From Clostridia bacterium (lineage in GTDB: Bacteria > Bacillota > Clostridia > Christensenellales > UBA1242), in the NCBI GenBank assembly GCA_017503005.1, contig JAFVTW010000011.1, positions 1-57,696 of the forward strand: a stretch of DNA of 57,696 nt, given 5' to 3'. Position numbers and translations under genes: made by a program. The notes beneath the pieces were generated by a model, which saw only the letters and a program-made list of their open reading frames with translations, had not been told where the DNA came from and searched no databases. This document shows positions 28,286 to 37,254 of this stretch, one piece after another. Every line of letters begins with the position of its first letter. The stretch's first letter is position 1.

Positions 28286-28322
28286 AAAAAAGCAAGACTG
28301 TAATCAATCTTGCTCTTTTTTT
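28286..28322 (-). terminator. Terminator of the enoate reductase gene
   Basis: Stem AGCAAGA (28291-28297) with TCTTGCT (28308-28314), extended by two inner pairs, flanked by A and T runs; it is immediately past the stop codon. Confidence 0.85.
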
Positions 28323-28332
28323 TGTTTAATCA

Positions 28333-30387
28333 TTAAAACTTGATTGCAACATCCCAAGCTCTCCAAATTACACTTCTTAGGTTACCTACTTGTAGAGCAT
28401 CACCTACGATGTGTACATGTTTAGCTGCTTTTGCAACTGGAGCAGGATTGTAACCTACTGCCATAATTACATCGTTGCATTTTACTTCTGTTTCTGTACC
28501 ATCTTTTGCTTTAATAGTTACTTTACCCTTCTCTATAGCAGAACAGGTACTTTCTAGATATACAGGAACTTTGTGTAGTTTGAAGTAATCACGAAGATAT
28601 GATGAATTTGCCAAACTTAAATTATTAGCAATCATAAGATCGTTTCTACCTTCTATAATGATAGGATTTTTACCCTTTAAGTGTAAGTCGTATGCGATTT
28701 CGCAACCAGTTAGTCCGCCACCTACAACAACTACTGTTTTGCCCACTTTTTCTCTGCCTAATAGATAATCTACAGCATCAATAGCAGTTTCTACACCAGG
28801 GATAGGGATTCTTTTTGCCTTGCTACCAGTAGCAACTACAATTTCGTCAGCATCAATTTTAGACAAATCTGTAACTTCGGTGTTGTAATGAACTTCTATA
28901 TTCATTTTTTCCATTTGACGACGATACCACTCAATTAGTCTCTTGTCTGCTTCTTTAAAGTCTGGAGCAGCAGCAGCGATGAATACACCACCTAGTTTGT
29001 CTGTCTTTTCGTAAATCTCAGCCTTGTGACCACGAAGAGTAGCTACACGAGCAACTTCCATACCACCTATACCACCACCGATAATAGCTATCTTTTTAGA
29101 TTTTTTAGCTGGAATTAGGTCGTATTTACCACCGTCCATAGACATAGGGTTTAGAGCACAACGAGACATGTGCATAGAATCAGCCATAGCACAAGCATTT
29201 GCTACACCATTGTAGTGTGACATTGTTAGACAAGCATTGTGACAATGGATACATGGCATAATATCATCTTCTTCACCATTAATTAGTTTGGTTACCCAAT
29301 GACTATCAACTAGGAATTGTCTAGCCACACCCATACCATCAATTTCGCCATTTTTGATAGCTTCTGCACTGATAGCTGGAGTCATTTTGCCAGCACATAC
29401 TACTGGAATATCTACAAATTTGCGGATATGTTTACAATCTTCTAAGTTGCATGCTGTAGGCATATATACTGGAGGATGTGCCCAGTACCAAGCATCGTAT
29501 GTGCCATTATCTGCATTAAGCATATCGTAACCAGCATCTTGTAGATACTTAGCAGCTTTTTCACTTTCAGCCATATCGCGACCTACTTCTTTGAATTCTT
29601 CGCCAGGCATAGCACCTTCGCAGAATCCTTTGGTTTTACTTACTACAGAGTATCTTACTGATACAGGATAATCTTCGCCACAAGCTGCCTTGATAGCTTT
29701 TACAATTTCTACAGGGAAACGATATCTATTTTCAAAACTTCCGCCGTATTCGTCTGTTCTTTGGTTTGTGTATTCGGTAGTAAATTGGTCAATCAAATAA
29801 CCTTCGTGCACAGCATGAATTTCTACACCATCTACACCAGCTTCTTTACACATTTTAGCTGTTTTTGCAAATCCTTCTACGATTTGATTGATTTCTTTCT
29901 TGGTAATTTCTCTACATGTAAGTTCTGGAGCCCAACGAAGTGGCAACTTGCTAGGAGCAGCACACAAACGAGAAATATCAAAAATAGGTTTTACTATTGC
30001 ACCCAAAACTTTGTTCTTTAGCATAGCTGTCATACCATTAGGTATAGAGAAAGAACGGCCAAAACCAGCTGTAAGTTGAATAAACATCTTAGCTCCAGTT
30101 TTGTGGAATTCTACCATATAGTCTTTTAGTTTTTTGAAAGCACCTTTAGCCTTGTACAACCAGCCATTACCAATCATATTTCTAAGTGGTGCAATACCAG
30201 GAATAATTAAGCCAACATTGTTTTTGGCTAAATCCATAAAGAAATCAGCAGCATCTTTGTCGAAATGATGAGGTTCCATCCAACCAAAGATAGAAGTACC
30301 ACCCATAGGACAAAGCACGATTCTGTTTTTGATTTCTACATTACCTACCTTCCATGGAGTAAATAATGGTTCGTATTTTTTATCCAT
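28333..30387 (-). CDS. NADH:flavin oxidoreductase / enoate reductase with FeS cluster
   Basis: About 684 residues, the size of 2,4-dienoyl-CoA reductase (FadH), BaiCD and BaiH. The N-terminal FMN TIM barrel (about 1-360; PLFTPWKVGNVEIKNRIV and GVDGVEIHAVHEGYLIDQFT) is followed by a 4Fe-4S site (CIHCHNAC then a further Cys) and an FAD/NAD(P)-binding half (KIAIIGGGIGGMEVA; VVVVGGGLTGCEIA). It reduces activated C=C bonds with NAD(P)H; the substrate (dienoyl-CoA, cinnamate or a bile-acid enone) cannot be told. The ATG at 30387 has AGGAG 8 bases upstream; an in-frame start ten codons earlier has none. A promoter fits just upstream and the gene is monocistronic. Confidence 0.93.
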   Translation of the reverse strand: MDKKYEPLFTPWKVGNVEIKNRIVLCPMGGTSIFGWMEPHHFDKDAADFFMDLAKNNVGLIIPGIAPLRNMIGNGWLYKAKGAFKKLKDYMVEFHKTGAKMFIQLTAGFGRSFSIPNGMTAMLKNKVLGAIVKPIFDISRLCAAPSKLPLRWAPELTCREITKKEINQIVEGFAKTAKMCKEAGVDGVEIHAVHEGYLIDQFTTEYTNQRTDEYGGSFENRYRFPVEIVKAIKAACGEDYPVSVRYSVVSKTKGFCEGAMPGEEFKEVGRDMAESEKAAKYLQDAGYDMLNADNGTYDAWYWAHPPVYMPTACNLEDCKHIRKFVDIPVVCAGKMTPAISAEAIKNGEIDGMGVARQFLVDSHWVTKLINGEEDDIMPCIHCHNACLTMSHYNGVANACAMADSMHMSRCALNPMSMDGGKYDLIPAKKSKKIAIIGGGIGGMEVARVATLRGHKAEIYEKTDKLGGVFIAAAAPDFKEADKRLIEWYRRQMEKMNIEVHYNTEVTDLSKIDADEIVVATGSKAKRIPIPGVETAIDAVDYLLGREKVGKTVVVVGGGLTGCEIAYDLHLKGKNPIIIEGRNDLMIANNLSLANSSYLRDYFKLHKVPVYLESTCSAIEKGKVTIKAKDGTETEVKCNDVIMAVGYNPAPVAKAAKHVHIVGDALQVGNLRSVIWRAWDVAIKF

Positions 30388-30426
30388 AAACATTCTCCTT
30401 ACACACATACAAGCCACACTACTTGT

Positions 30427-30456
30427 ATTATAATCGTTACTTAAAATTTAAATCAA
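30427..30456 (-). promoter_or_regulatory. Promoter of the enoate reductase gene
   Basis: On the minus strand TTGATT (30456-30451), an 18-base spacer and a perfect TATAAT (30432-30427). It sits about 40 bases before the start codon. Confidence 0.65.
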
Positions 30457-30591
30457 AACACAAAAAAAGTCAAACATAGTAAATTGATTTAATTAATAAT
30501 TAATTAAAAATATGAGAATTGCCAAATTTAATATACAAAAACATATCAATTTTGTAGAATAATATTAACAACAAACTATAAGGATGAAAAC

Positions 30592-31431
30592 ATGGAACAT
30601 TTTACATTTACAAAACCAGGCAGAGAATGGAACGAAGACAGAGTATACTCTTGTGACGACTTTGCCTTTGTACTAGATGGTGCCACCTGTCTATTTAATG
30701 ACCACTATTCAAAATTTGATACAGATGCCGAGTGGTACTCAAACTGGTGGTGCGAATACCTAAAAAAATCATTAGGCAACACAAAAAAAGAGATACCTGA
30801 CATACTAAAAGCAGGCATTAAAAAAGTAGTCAAAGATTATCAAAAACTAGCTAAAGACAATGTAATAGAAGATTTCCCTAGTTCTACAGTAAGTATAGTA
30901 AGAAGGAACAACGGAATGTTAGAGTTTTACTCACTAACCGATAGCAGTATGGTTGTACTATCAAAATCTGGAATTTGTATAACAATACAAGAACAAGGAA
31001 ACACAGTAAAAGATGCTTTTACCATAATGAAAGTATTAGACACAGGCAAAAAACACAATATGCCACTAATGGAGGCTAGACACAAATTTGGAGAAATTGT
31101 TCAACAAGCTAGAATTAGGAAAAATCAATTTGCTTTAGGCGGATACTATGTACTAGCCGATAGCGAAGAAGCTATCAACCATGGTATATATGCCTCTGTA
31201 GAAGAAGCCCTGATTGACAAAATTCTTATACTAAGTGATGGCTACTCACAAGTTTATGATGTAGTCAAATTTATGCCGCCAGAAAAGTTAATCAAAAAAA
31301 TTAACAGCTATGCCGATGCAGAAAAAATTTACAATAAATTAGTAAAGTATCAACAAAAAGATAAACTTGCAAAAAAATACTATAGATTTAAAGTAAGTGA
31401 CGACACATCTTTGGCTTATTTAAAGTTTTAA
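30592..31431 (+). CDS. PP2C-type protein serine/threonine phosphatase
   Basis: 279 residues with the spaced PP2C motifs: NEDR (14-17), FVLDGAT (26-32), PSSTVSIVR (near 98), a LTDSS strand, LILSDGY (near 216-222) and SDDTS (269-273), which supply the metal-binding Asp residues. The family dephosphorylates serine/threonine kinase targets or anti-sigma antagonists; there is no kinase next door. It has its own ribosome binding site (AAGGATG) and terminator, and looks monocistronic. The first metal Asp of the DRVG motif is present, so catalysis is plausible. Confidence 0.85.
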   Translation: MEHFTFTKPGREWNEDRVYSCDDFAFVLDGATCLFNDHYSKFDTDAEWYSNWWCEYLKKSLGNTKKEIPDILKAGIKKVVKDYQKLAKDNVIEDFPSSTVSIVRRNNGMLEFYSLTDSSMVVLSKSGICITIQEQGNTVKDAFTIMKVLDTGKKHNMPLMEARHKFGEIVQQARIRKNQFALGGYYVLADSEEAINHGIYASVEEALIDKILILSDGYSQVYDVVKFMPPEKLIKKINSYADAEKIYNKLVKYQQKDKLAKKYYRFKVSDDTSLAYLKF

Positions 31432-31440
31432 TTAAAAACA

Positions 31441-31470
31441 AAAAAACACCCTATATTTAGGGTGTTTTTA
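31441..31470. terminator. Bidirectional terminator
   Basis: A perfect 11-bp stem (31443-31453 with 31458-31468) and 4-base loop between the convergent PP2C gene and the 102-residue gene. Confidence 0.9.
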
Positions 31471-31482
31471 TTTAACCTTATA

Positions 31483-31791
31483 TTAGCTAATTCTTGATTT
31501 TACTTGCAAAAACATTATACATTTAACATTTTCGTAGTCTTCCATAATTTCCTCTTTTGTAGGAAAAAATGGCATAGTATCTACTTTTTTAAGTAGTTCT
31601 AAAGTTTTCTTTTGAATCTCGAATTTGCATTCATCATAGTCTACACTAAGTACATCTTTTTTTGTTAGTCCAGGCACAAAACCAGCATAAGAAATCTTTT
31701 TGCCAGATTTATGTTCTATAACTATCATTGGAACATTGATAATTTCATACAAATCCCTAGCATCTGCTTTGAATAATTCTGTTTTTCTCAT
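31483..31791 (-). CDS. 102-residue protein of unknown function
   Basis: A small soluble protein, not recognised. Mixed helix and strand; a strand pair (MIVIEHKSGKKISYAGFV) resembles a small beta hairpin and the C-terminal half is helical. It starts 20 bases after the M16 peptidase stop codon and ends just before a terminator, so it is the second gene of that operon and may act with the peptidase. Confidence 0.78.
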   Translation of the reverse strand: MRKTELFKADARDLYEIINVPMIVIEHKSGKKISYAGFVPGLTKKDVLSVDYDECKFEIQKKTLELLKKVDTMPFFPTKEEIMEDYENVKCIMFLQVKSRIS

Positions 31792-31811
31792 TTCCCTGTT
31801 TCCACCTTTTA

Positions 31812-33395
31812 TTACATTTTTCTTTCCATTGTCTTGTCATCAATTTTTACAATTTTAGGAACTTCCGGAGCTGGTTCTTGTTTTGGCATTTGAGCTTGGA
31901 CAATCTCAACTACATTCTCTGGAACATTCTTTACACTACCTGTCATTTGCATTACAGGAGTATTTAATTGTGTTTTGGCTTGTTTGTGGTTGTTGTTACC
32001 AGCCATTTGCTCAATTTCTACTAAATTGTAGCACTTTCTAGAATCAAACTTACCTTCTACTGCCACAGAAATATTTGGTTCGAAATATTCTGTCTTTACA
32101 TATTCGTTAAACATATCGTAGTCAATTTCTTCTATCATTTTGGTAACCACTTCATAGTCTAGTGTAGGGATACCTAATAAGAAATCGTTGTAGTTGCTTT
32201 GAGCAGAACAATTTTTGAATTTTTGTAATGTAGCATTCTTTTGGTCAACCAAAGCTTGTTTTACAAACTTGAATGTTTGTTTCTCGATACCAGTAGAACC
32301 TAACTCTCTAGCAACCTCACACAATTTGCGAGTAGTTGCTTGTAAATTAGAACCATTTGTTGTGGCTTCTAGGCAAGTAAATCTTGCTGTACCAAAGTCT
32401 AAAACTTGTTGAGCATAAGAATATACCAAACCTTTCTTACCTCTAAGAGCAGACCACAACTTGCCACCGATATTATTCATAATATAGCTTTCGATTACTT
32501 CCATAGCATATTTGTAGTTGTCTATGTCTTCGTCGGCAAAAGGTTTTTTCTTGTTTGCTTCTCTTCTTTGATTAATCTTATCCATTTGAGCTAATGCAAC
32601 TGTATCTAAGTTTGCAGAGTTTTCTCTAATTAGCAAGTCAACTGTAACATTGTGCATTCCATCATCAGGAACTGCCATTAGCACATTTTGCTCTTTGAAC
32701 TTAGGCAATTCTGGATAATCTACAATATATTCTGCTTTTTGAGCAGGTTTTAGTTTTGAGAAAATTTTGTCTTCTATTAAAGTCATTACTTCGTCCATAG
32801 ACTTGTTTGAAGTAACTGAAATAACCAAGTTGTCTAGGTTGAAATATCTTTTGATATATTTCTTTAGAATATCTGGTGTAACCATATTAAGTGTTTTGGC
32901 ACTACCTAAAATATCTAGACTAGTCATTTTATCAGGATTCTCTTGCAAACTTTCCAACAATAGATTTGCTACAGGAATTTCTTCTTCCTCTGGATCAATC
33001 TTGTTTAGATTGATTTCTTGCTTAACAACTTCTATTTCATTTTTGATTTGCTTTTCTGTAAAGTTTGTCTTGGTAATCATGTGCATAGCATTGTCTAAAG
33101 CTAAGTTGATGTTTTTGTCAACAGCACTAAATGATACACAGATACTATCCTTACTAGTATATGCATTTTGATTGATAGAATATTGCAAAATATTGTTTAA
33201 AATATTTTTGGTCAAATCTTCACTAACTTCTCTAAACAACAAGTGTTCTAGTAAATGGCTAAGACCTTTATATTCGCCATCAAGTTGTGCACCACTTCTA
33301 AAACCAATTACAAAAGATGCACCATTAAATGCTTTTTGTTTTTGATATACAACTGTTGCACCATTATCACATTCAATAATTTGTGGTTTAGCCAT
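31812..33395 (-). CDS. M16 family zinc peptidase (insulinase-like)
   Basis: 527 residues. The inverted zinc site is intact: HLLEH (47-51) and a Glu in the KNEIEVVKQEINL helix (about 120-127). Two M16 half-domains are visible (about 10-200 and 225-440; the second with GKLWSALRGKKGLVYSY), followed by a low-complexity Pro/Gln/Val tail (about 470-527). Bacterial M16 proteins usually occur as a catalytic/non-catalytic pair; here there is only one gene. No signal peptide, so probably cytoplasmic. Upstream are a good promoter and an 18-bp palindrome that may control it. Confidence 0.92.
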   Translation of the reverse strand: MAKPQIIECDNGATVVYQKQKAFNGASFVIGFRSGAQLDGEYKGLSHLLEHLLFREVSEDLTKNILNNILQYSINQNAYTSKDSICVSFSAVDKNINLALDNAMHMITKTNFTEKQIKNEIEVVKQEINLNKIDPEEEEIPVANLLLESLQENPDKMTSLDILGSAKTLNMVTPDILKKYIKRYFNLDNLVISVTSNKSMDEVMTLIEDKIFSKLKPAQKAEYIVDYPELPKFKEQNVLMAVPDDGMHNVTVDLLIRENSANLDTVALAQMDKINQRREANKKKPFADEDIDNYKYAMEVIESYIMNNIGGKLWSALRGKKGLVYSYAQQVLDFGTARFTCLEATTNGSNLQATTRKLCEVARELGSTGIEKQTFKFVKQALVDQKNATLQKFKNCSAQSNYNDFLLGIPTLDYEVVTKMIEEIDYDMFNEYVKTEYFEPNISVAVEGKFDSRKCYNLVEIEQMAGNNNHKQAKTQLNTPVMQMTGSVKNVPENVVEIVQAQMPKQEPAPEVPKIVKIDDKTMERKM

Positions 33396-33409
33396 AGTAA
33401 CCTCTCTTT

Positions 33410-33427
33410 TTAATGAATATTCATTAA
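33410..33427. promoter_or_regulatory. Perfect 18-bp palindrome, candidate operator
   Basis: TTAATGAATATTCATTAA reads the same on both strands. It lies between the predicted start of transcription (near 33442) and the ribosome binding site of the M16 gene. The size and position fit a repressor operator; the sequence resembles binding sites of TetR or ArsR type regulators in general form only. Confidence 0.55.
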
Positions 33428-33448
33428 CGACATATTTAGATTTTATTT

Positions 33449-33477
33449 ATTATAGCACCAAAAACCAACTTATTCAA
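33449..33477 (-). promoter_or_regulatory. Promoter of the M16 peptidase gene
   Basis: On the minus strand TTGAAT (33477-33472), a 17-base spacer and a perfect TATAAT (33454-33449). Confidence 0.75.
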
Positions 33478-33489
33478 TAGCAAAACAAC

Positions 33490-33522
33490 AAAAAAACCAC
33501 CAAAGAACTATGCTTTGGTGGT
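33490..33522 (-). terminator. Terminator of the 33627 gene
   Basis: A 10-bp stem ACCACCAAAG (33496-33505) with CTTTGGTGGT (33513-33522) and a T run on the minus strand, about 105 bases past the stop of the charged coiled-coil gene. Confidence 0.85.
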
Positions 33523-33626
33523 ATTTCTTATATAACAGGTTGTTTAATTATGCATTTATCAACTATTATTTTATTTTAAAATTAAACTAAATTTGATTAA
33601 TTTCTACATTATTATAATATACAAGA

Positions 33627-34184
33627 CTACTTTTTATCTTCTTTTAAATTTTGATCTAATATTGTTACTTTGCCATCTTTAGAAATCTTGATACTATCCC
33701 TACCATATTTAAATCTAGCATCAAAATATTTACAATAATCTTCATATGACATTTTTGATATTAGTTCATCTTCTTCATCTCTAGCTTTTGCGAATGCTTC
33801 TCGTACAGACTCAAATTCTTTATCAGACTTAACGGAATATTTATGCCATTTTATTCTTTCTTCTTGTTCTTCCTTTGGTAAATCTTTAATTTCTTCAAGC
33901 AACTCCTCAAACAATTCCTGCTGAATTTCTTCATCTGTTTTTGGTTCGTACGAATTTTTTGAAAGATCTTCCAAAAGTTGATTTTCTCGTTTTATAAGTT
34001 CAAGTTTTTTCTTAGAAACTTCAATTTCTAATTCTCCCAATATATACATTTGCTCCTCAGTTAATATATTTTCATGCTTTATTAACCAAGAAAAATTTAA
34101 ATCTTCGCCTTCTTCTAACCTTTTCTTGTAGCCTTCAAAAATCTTTTTTGCTTCCTTGCTTCCCTTTTTAATTTCCTTTGCCAT
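33627..34184 (-). CDS. Highly charged helical protein, unknown
   Basis: About 185 residues, very rich in Lys and Glu, with no membrane segment; long helices with heptad character (about 50-150) suggest a coiled coil. Not recognised. The ATG at 34184 (MAKEIKK) is preferred because AGGAGAAAGG lies just ahead of it; the ATG seven codons earlier would contain that site. It has its own terminator and follows the SDR gene's terminator, so it is a single-gene unit. Confidence 0.75.
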   Translation of the reverse strand: MAKEIKKGSKEAKKIFEGYKKRLEEGEDLNFSWLIKHENILTEEQMYILGELEIEVSKKKLELIKRENQLLEDLSKNSYEPKTDEEIQQELFEELLEEIKDLPKEEQEERIKWHKYSVKSDKEFESVREAFAKARDEEDELISKMSYEDYCKYFDARFKYGRDSIKISKDGKVTILDQNLKEDKK

Positions 34185-34261
34185 TTCCTTTCTCCTAAAA
34201 TCCAATTTAGTTTTACTTTTACATTATATCACAAATACAAATATTTTCAACTTTGACAACA

Positions 34262-34294
34262 AAAAAACACCCCTAATTAAAGTGGGTGTTTTTT
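34262..34294 (-). terminator. Terminator of the SDR gene
   Basis: An 11-bp stem (34262-34272 with 34284-34294) flanked by A and T runs, at the stop codon of the SDR gene. Confidence 0.85.
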
Positions 34295-34297
34295 GTT

Positions 34298-35047
34298 TTA
34301 GCAATCGCCATAAAAGCCGCCATTTATTTTGATAACTTGGTTGTTTATAAAACTTGCTTGGTCGCTAATTAAAAATTTAACCAAATTAGCAACATCTTGC
34401 TCTGTACCAGCTCTTTTTAGTAGTATTTTTTCTTCTTCTAGCTTTATAAATTCTTCGTCCATACCAGATATTTCACTTTCAGTAGCTATAAACCCTGGTG
34501 CAATAGCATTCACATTTACATAAGGTGCAAATTGAATAGCCAAATTATGTGTAAGTGAATTGATGGCAGCCTTTGATGCATCATAGTCTACACACATAGG
34601 GAAATATGTGTTTATGCCATTTGTAGAGCTTAGATTTACAATTTTACCAGATTTTTGGTTGTACATAATTTCACCAACATATTTACTTACCAAAAAAGTT
34701 CCAACTACATTTACATTAAGTGTTTCTTTGAAATTTTCTACAGTTTTATTTTGAAAAAGGTCATCGTAACACACGGCAGCATTGTTTACTAATGCATCTA
34801 TTCTACCATATTTTACAAATACACTCTCAACCATTTGCTTAATTTCTTGCTCATTAGAGATATCGCACTTTACCATCATAGGTTTGGTATTGTAACGGAC
34901 TAATTGATTGTACACATTTTTTGCCTTTTCACTACTTTGATTATAGCAAACCACCACATTATACTTTTCTTTAGCTAATTCTTTGGCTACAGCAGCACCA
35001 ATACCTCTACCAGCACCTGTAACAATAACTACTTTATTTTCTTCCAT
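34298..35047 (-). CDS. SDR family oxidoreductase (FabG-like)
   Basis: 249 residues, a classical short-chain dehydrogenase: nucleotide loop TGAGRGIG (near 11-18), NNAA (near 88), catalytic Ser in NLSSTNG, YDASK (catalytic Tyr and Lys near 154-158) and the APGF turn. The overall pattern is that of 3-oxoacyl-ACP reductase FabG, but isolated SDRs have many substrates, so the reaction is left open. It is monocistronic, bounded by terminators at both ends. Confidence 0.92.
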   Translation of the reverse strand: MEENKVVIVTGAGRGIGAAVAKELAKEKYNVVVCYNQSSEKAKNVYNQLVRYNTKPMMVKCDISNEQEIKQMVESVFVKYGRIDALVNNAAVCYDDLFQNKTVENFKETLNVNVVGTFLVSKYVGEIMYNQKSGKIVNLSSTNGINTYFPMCVDYDASKAAINSLTHNLAIQFAPYVNVNAIAPGFIATESEISGMDEEFIKLEEEKILLKRAGTEQDVANLVKFLISDQASFINNQVIKINGGFYGDC

Positions 35048-35139
35048 TGTATTACCTCTCTATATTTTCGTTAGTAGTTTAACACAAATGAAAATAAATT
35101 AAAATTGATTTATACAAAACAAGCACTTCTATTAAAACA

Positions 35140-35174
35140 AAAAGCGAAACATACCTACATTTGATACATTTCGC
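35140..35174 (-). terminator. Probable terminator of the TetR module
   Basis: GCGAAA (35144-35149) pairs with TTTCGC (35169-35174); the minus strand continues into TTTTTG. It is about 50 bases past the 35226 gene. Confidence 0.6.
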
Positions 35175-35225
35175 CAATTACACATACAAAGATAACCTCA
35201 ATCTTTTAAAATTCAATAAAAACAT

Positions 35226-36128
35226 TTAATGTAATTTTTTTATGTTATTTATTTCATTTGTGCTTTTAACTATCATAAAAACACCTATTACTAATATTAT
35301 TAATCCAAATATCGACCCAGTCAATGTTGTCATTATTTGTCTCAGCATAAAATCTTTTGACGACCCAAAAACAGACAGCATAGCTGTTTCTAAAGAAAAC
35401 ATAGACACCAAAGCTGAGGACAGCCCCACAAATTTTATAGCACTTATAATCGGCTGATGAAATTTCCTATATTTAATACTATTTATAATAGCAAGTGTTG
35501 TGGCGATAAATGTAAACAATGCTATAGCAATCGTTTCGATATAATGATACGAAAAGCCATACCCATATCGAATTATGAAGAATGTAATTATTGCTAAAGA
35601 TACATTTATGACCACTAAAACAATTCCACAAAATCTGTACCTATGCCACTGTCGTTCTATATCCAAATCATATTCTTTATAAATATCTTTAAGCAAGAAA
35701 AATCTCATAATGGTCAATAAAAAATAATATATAGACAGAGAATAAAACCACAATGATTGATTAAATATACCCATAATCAAATAAAAAAGCATACACAGCA
35801 GATTTGTAGAAGTAGTTGTGTACAAAGATACTTTATTCCTATAATTTATGTCTGTTTTATATCTTAATGCAAGCTTGTTGTTATTAGAAAATGTTTTGAT
35901 TTTATTAATAACAAATGGAACCCTAAAACAAATAATAGTTAACGAATATGCTGATATGACATAAAATAAATATTGTAAAACTGGTATAGGATTTATAGAA
36001 GCAAAACTATATATTAACCCTCCAATAGCAATAGCTGTAATAAATACAACTATTGCAATATGGGGGTAACAAATATTTTTTAAGATTTTACACCTTTTAA
36101 ACAAGACATATCTCCCAAATTTAAACAT
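35226..36128 (-). CDS. Multi-TM membrane protein of unknown function
   Basis: About 300 residues with roughly eight membrane segments and short basic loops; not recognised. It starts inside the end of the TetR gene: the ATG at 36128 overlaps the regulator by 49 bases, and a longer start at 36185 overlaps more. No clear ribosome binding site is visible at either, so translation is probably coupled to the regulator. Together with the TetR gene and the 118-residue protein it forms a small operon; the regulator may control it. Confidence 0.72.
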   Translation of the reverse strand: MFKFGRYVLFKRCKILKNICYPHIAIVVFITAIAIGGLIYSFASINPIPVLQYLFYVISAYSLTIICFRVPFVINKIKTFSNNNKLALRYKTDINYRNKVSLYTTTSTNLLCMLFYLIMGIFNQSLWFYSLSIYYFLLTIMRFFLLKDIYKEYDLDIERQWHRYRFCGIVLVVINVSLAIITFFIIRYGYGFSYHYIETIAIALFTFIATTLAIINSIKYRKFHQPIISAIKFVGLSSALVSMFSLETAMLSVFGSSKDFMLRQIMTTLTGSIFGLIILVIGVFMIVKSTNEINNIKKLH

Positions 36129-36703
36129 TTTAAAAGAACATCTACAATAGTTTGCAATTCTTCTTTGCAGCCATTTTTTATCCACTCTATCATTACAGCA
36201 CTTAACCCAGACAAATAAAAGCTCATCATGTATTTTTGTTCCTTTTTAGGCACAAAAAATCTATCTAATATAGGTTCAAATATATTTTTATATAGATGAT
36301 TTATTATATATTGTTCTTTTAAAACATTAGGTTGAGAATATGCAATTTTGTATATTTCTTTATTTTCTTTTAAAAATTCCAAATATGGAATTAAATAATT
36401 AGGGGTAATAAGCAACAAGTCTTCTAATTTGGAATTTTTAATAATTTGTTTGTCTATAACTTTGTCACTGAATTTTTTTTGAATTTTTTTGCCAACATAC
36501 TCAATAGATTCTGCAAGTAAATCATCTATAGTTTCGTAGTGCAAATAAAAAGTTGAACGATTGACACCTGCTTTTTCACAAATTTCCTTTACAGTAATAA
36601 AAGAATACTCTTTTTTCTCAAGCAACAAAATCAATGCCTCATCCATTAAACAAGCAGTATTGTAATACTTACTTTCAGATTTATTTAAATTGTTGCTTTC
36701 CAT
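36080..36703 (-). CDS. TetR/AcrR family transcriptional regulator
   Basis: 207 residues. The N-terminal helix-turn-helix is clear (FITVKEICEKAGVNRSTFYLHYETIDDLL, residues about 35-63, quoted only as the key segments VKEICEKAGVNRSTFY and HYETIDDLL). The C-terminal ligand domain is helical and resembles TetR_C_8-type regulators, which often sit beside membrane proteins of unknown function, as here. The gene starts 2 bases before the stop of the 118-residue gene's end and overlaps the downstream membrane protein. Ligand unknown. Confidence 0.92.
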   Translation of the reverse strand: MESNNLNKSESKYYNTACLMDEALILLLEKKEYSFITVKEICEKAGVNRSTFYLHYETIDDLLAESIEYVGKKIQKKFSDKVIDKQIIKNSKLEDLLLITPNYLIPYLEFLKENKEIYKIAYSQPNVLKEQYIINHLYKNIFEPILDRFFVPKKEQKYMMSFYLSGLSAVMIEWIKNGCKEELQTIVDVLLKCLNLGDMSCLKGVKS

Positions 36704-36705
36704 AT

Positions 36706-37062
36706 TTATTCCTCCTCAGTAATTTCTTTTGCCAAACGAATAATGTCAGAACCATATTTTTCTTTACCCTTTTCAAGTATTACTTTATAAATAGGATAAT
36801 TTAAACCACAACCAACAATTCCAACAACTCCGACAATCACACCAATTACCATTGACAAAACTGATCCCTCACCAATAACACCCATACATAAGCTCATACC
36901 AGTACCAAGCACAAGTGCAAATACAATACCAAATGTATAAGTAAATATTTGAGCTGGTTTTTTTGCTTTTTGATCTAATTTTTTTAAAGCCACAACCTTT
37001 GATGTCTTTTTAGGTGAATACTCATTTGCAATTTGTTCTGCATAAATTTTATCTGTGTTCAT
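36706..37062 (-). CDS. Two-TM protein of the TetR module
   Basis: 118 residues: a soluble N-terminal part (1-35), two membrane segments (about 38-60 and 66-90, Gly-rich) joined by a short turn, and a cytoplasmic helical tail. This arrangement is seen in small proteins co-encoded with TetR regulators in clostridia; function unknown. The stop is 2 bases before the TetR gene, and the AGGAG ribosome binding site is within TTAAAGGAGATT. Confidence 0.8.
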   Translation of the reverse strand: MNTDKIYAEQIANEYSPKKTSKVVALKKLDQKAKKPAQIFTYTFGIVFALVLGTGMSLCMGVIGEGSVLSMVIGVIVGVVGIVGCGLNYPIYKVILEKGKEKYGSDIIRLAKEITEEE

Positions 37063-37180
37063 TTTTTAATCTCCTTTAAGTTTGATACCACCATTATAAC
37101 AGCAGTTTTAACAAACTAGCACAACACAAAAAATTAAAAATGTTGATTTAAAAGAAATATTTAAATTACACATTAAACAA

Positions 37181-37218
37181 AAAGCACTCTAATCAAAAAA
37201 TGATTAAAGTGCTTTTAG
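37181..37218 (-). terminator. Terminator of efp
   Basis: AAAGCACT (37181-37188) with AGTGCTTT (37208-37215), plus an inner TAATCA/TGATTA pairing, flanked by A and T runs; 40 bases past the efp stop codon. Confidence 0.85.
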
Positions 37219-37254
37219 TTGTTTTTATTTTATACCAAACCTTTATTTTACTAA

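Noticed and set aside
30388-30417. Ten-codon N-terminal extension of the enoate reductase
   Set aside because: The internal ATG at 30387 has AGGAG at ideal spacing and matches the family's N-terminus; the extension has no ribosome binding site.
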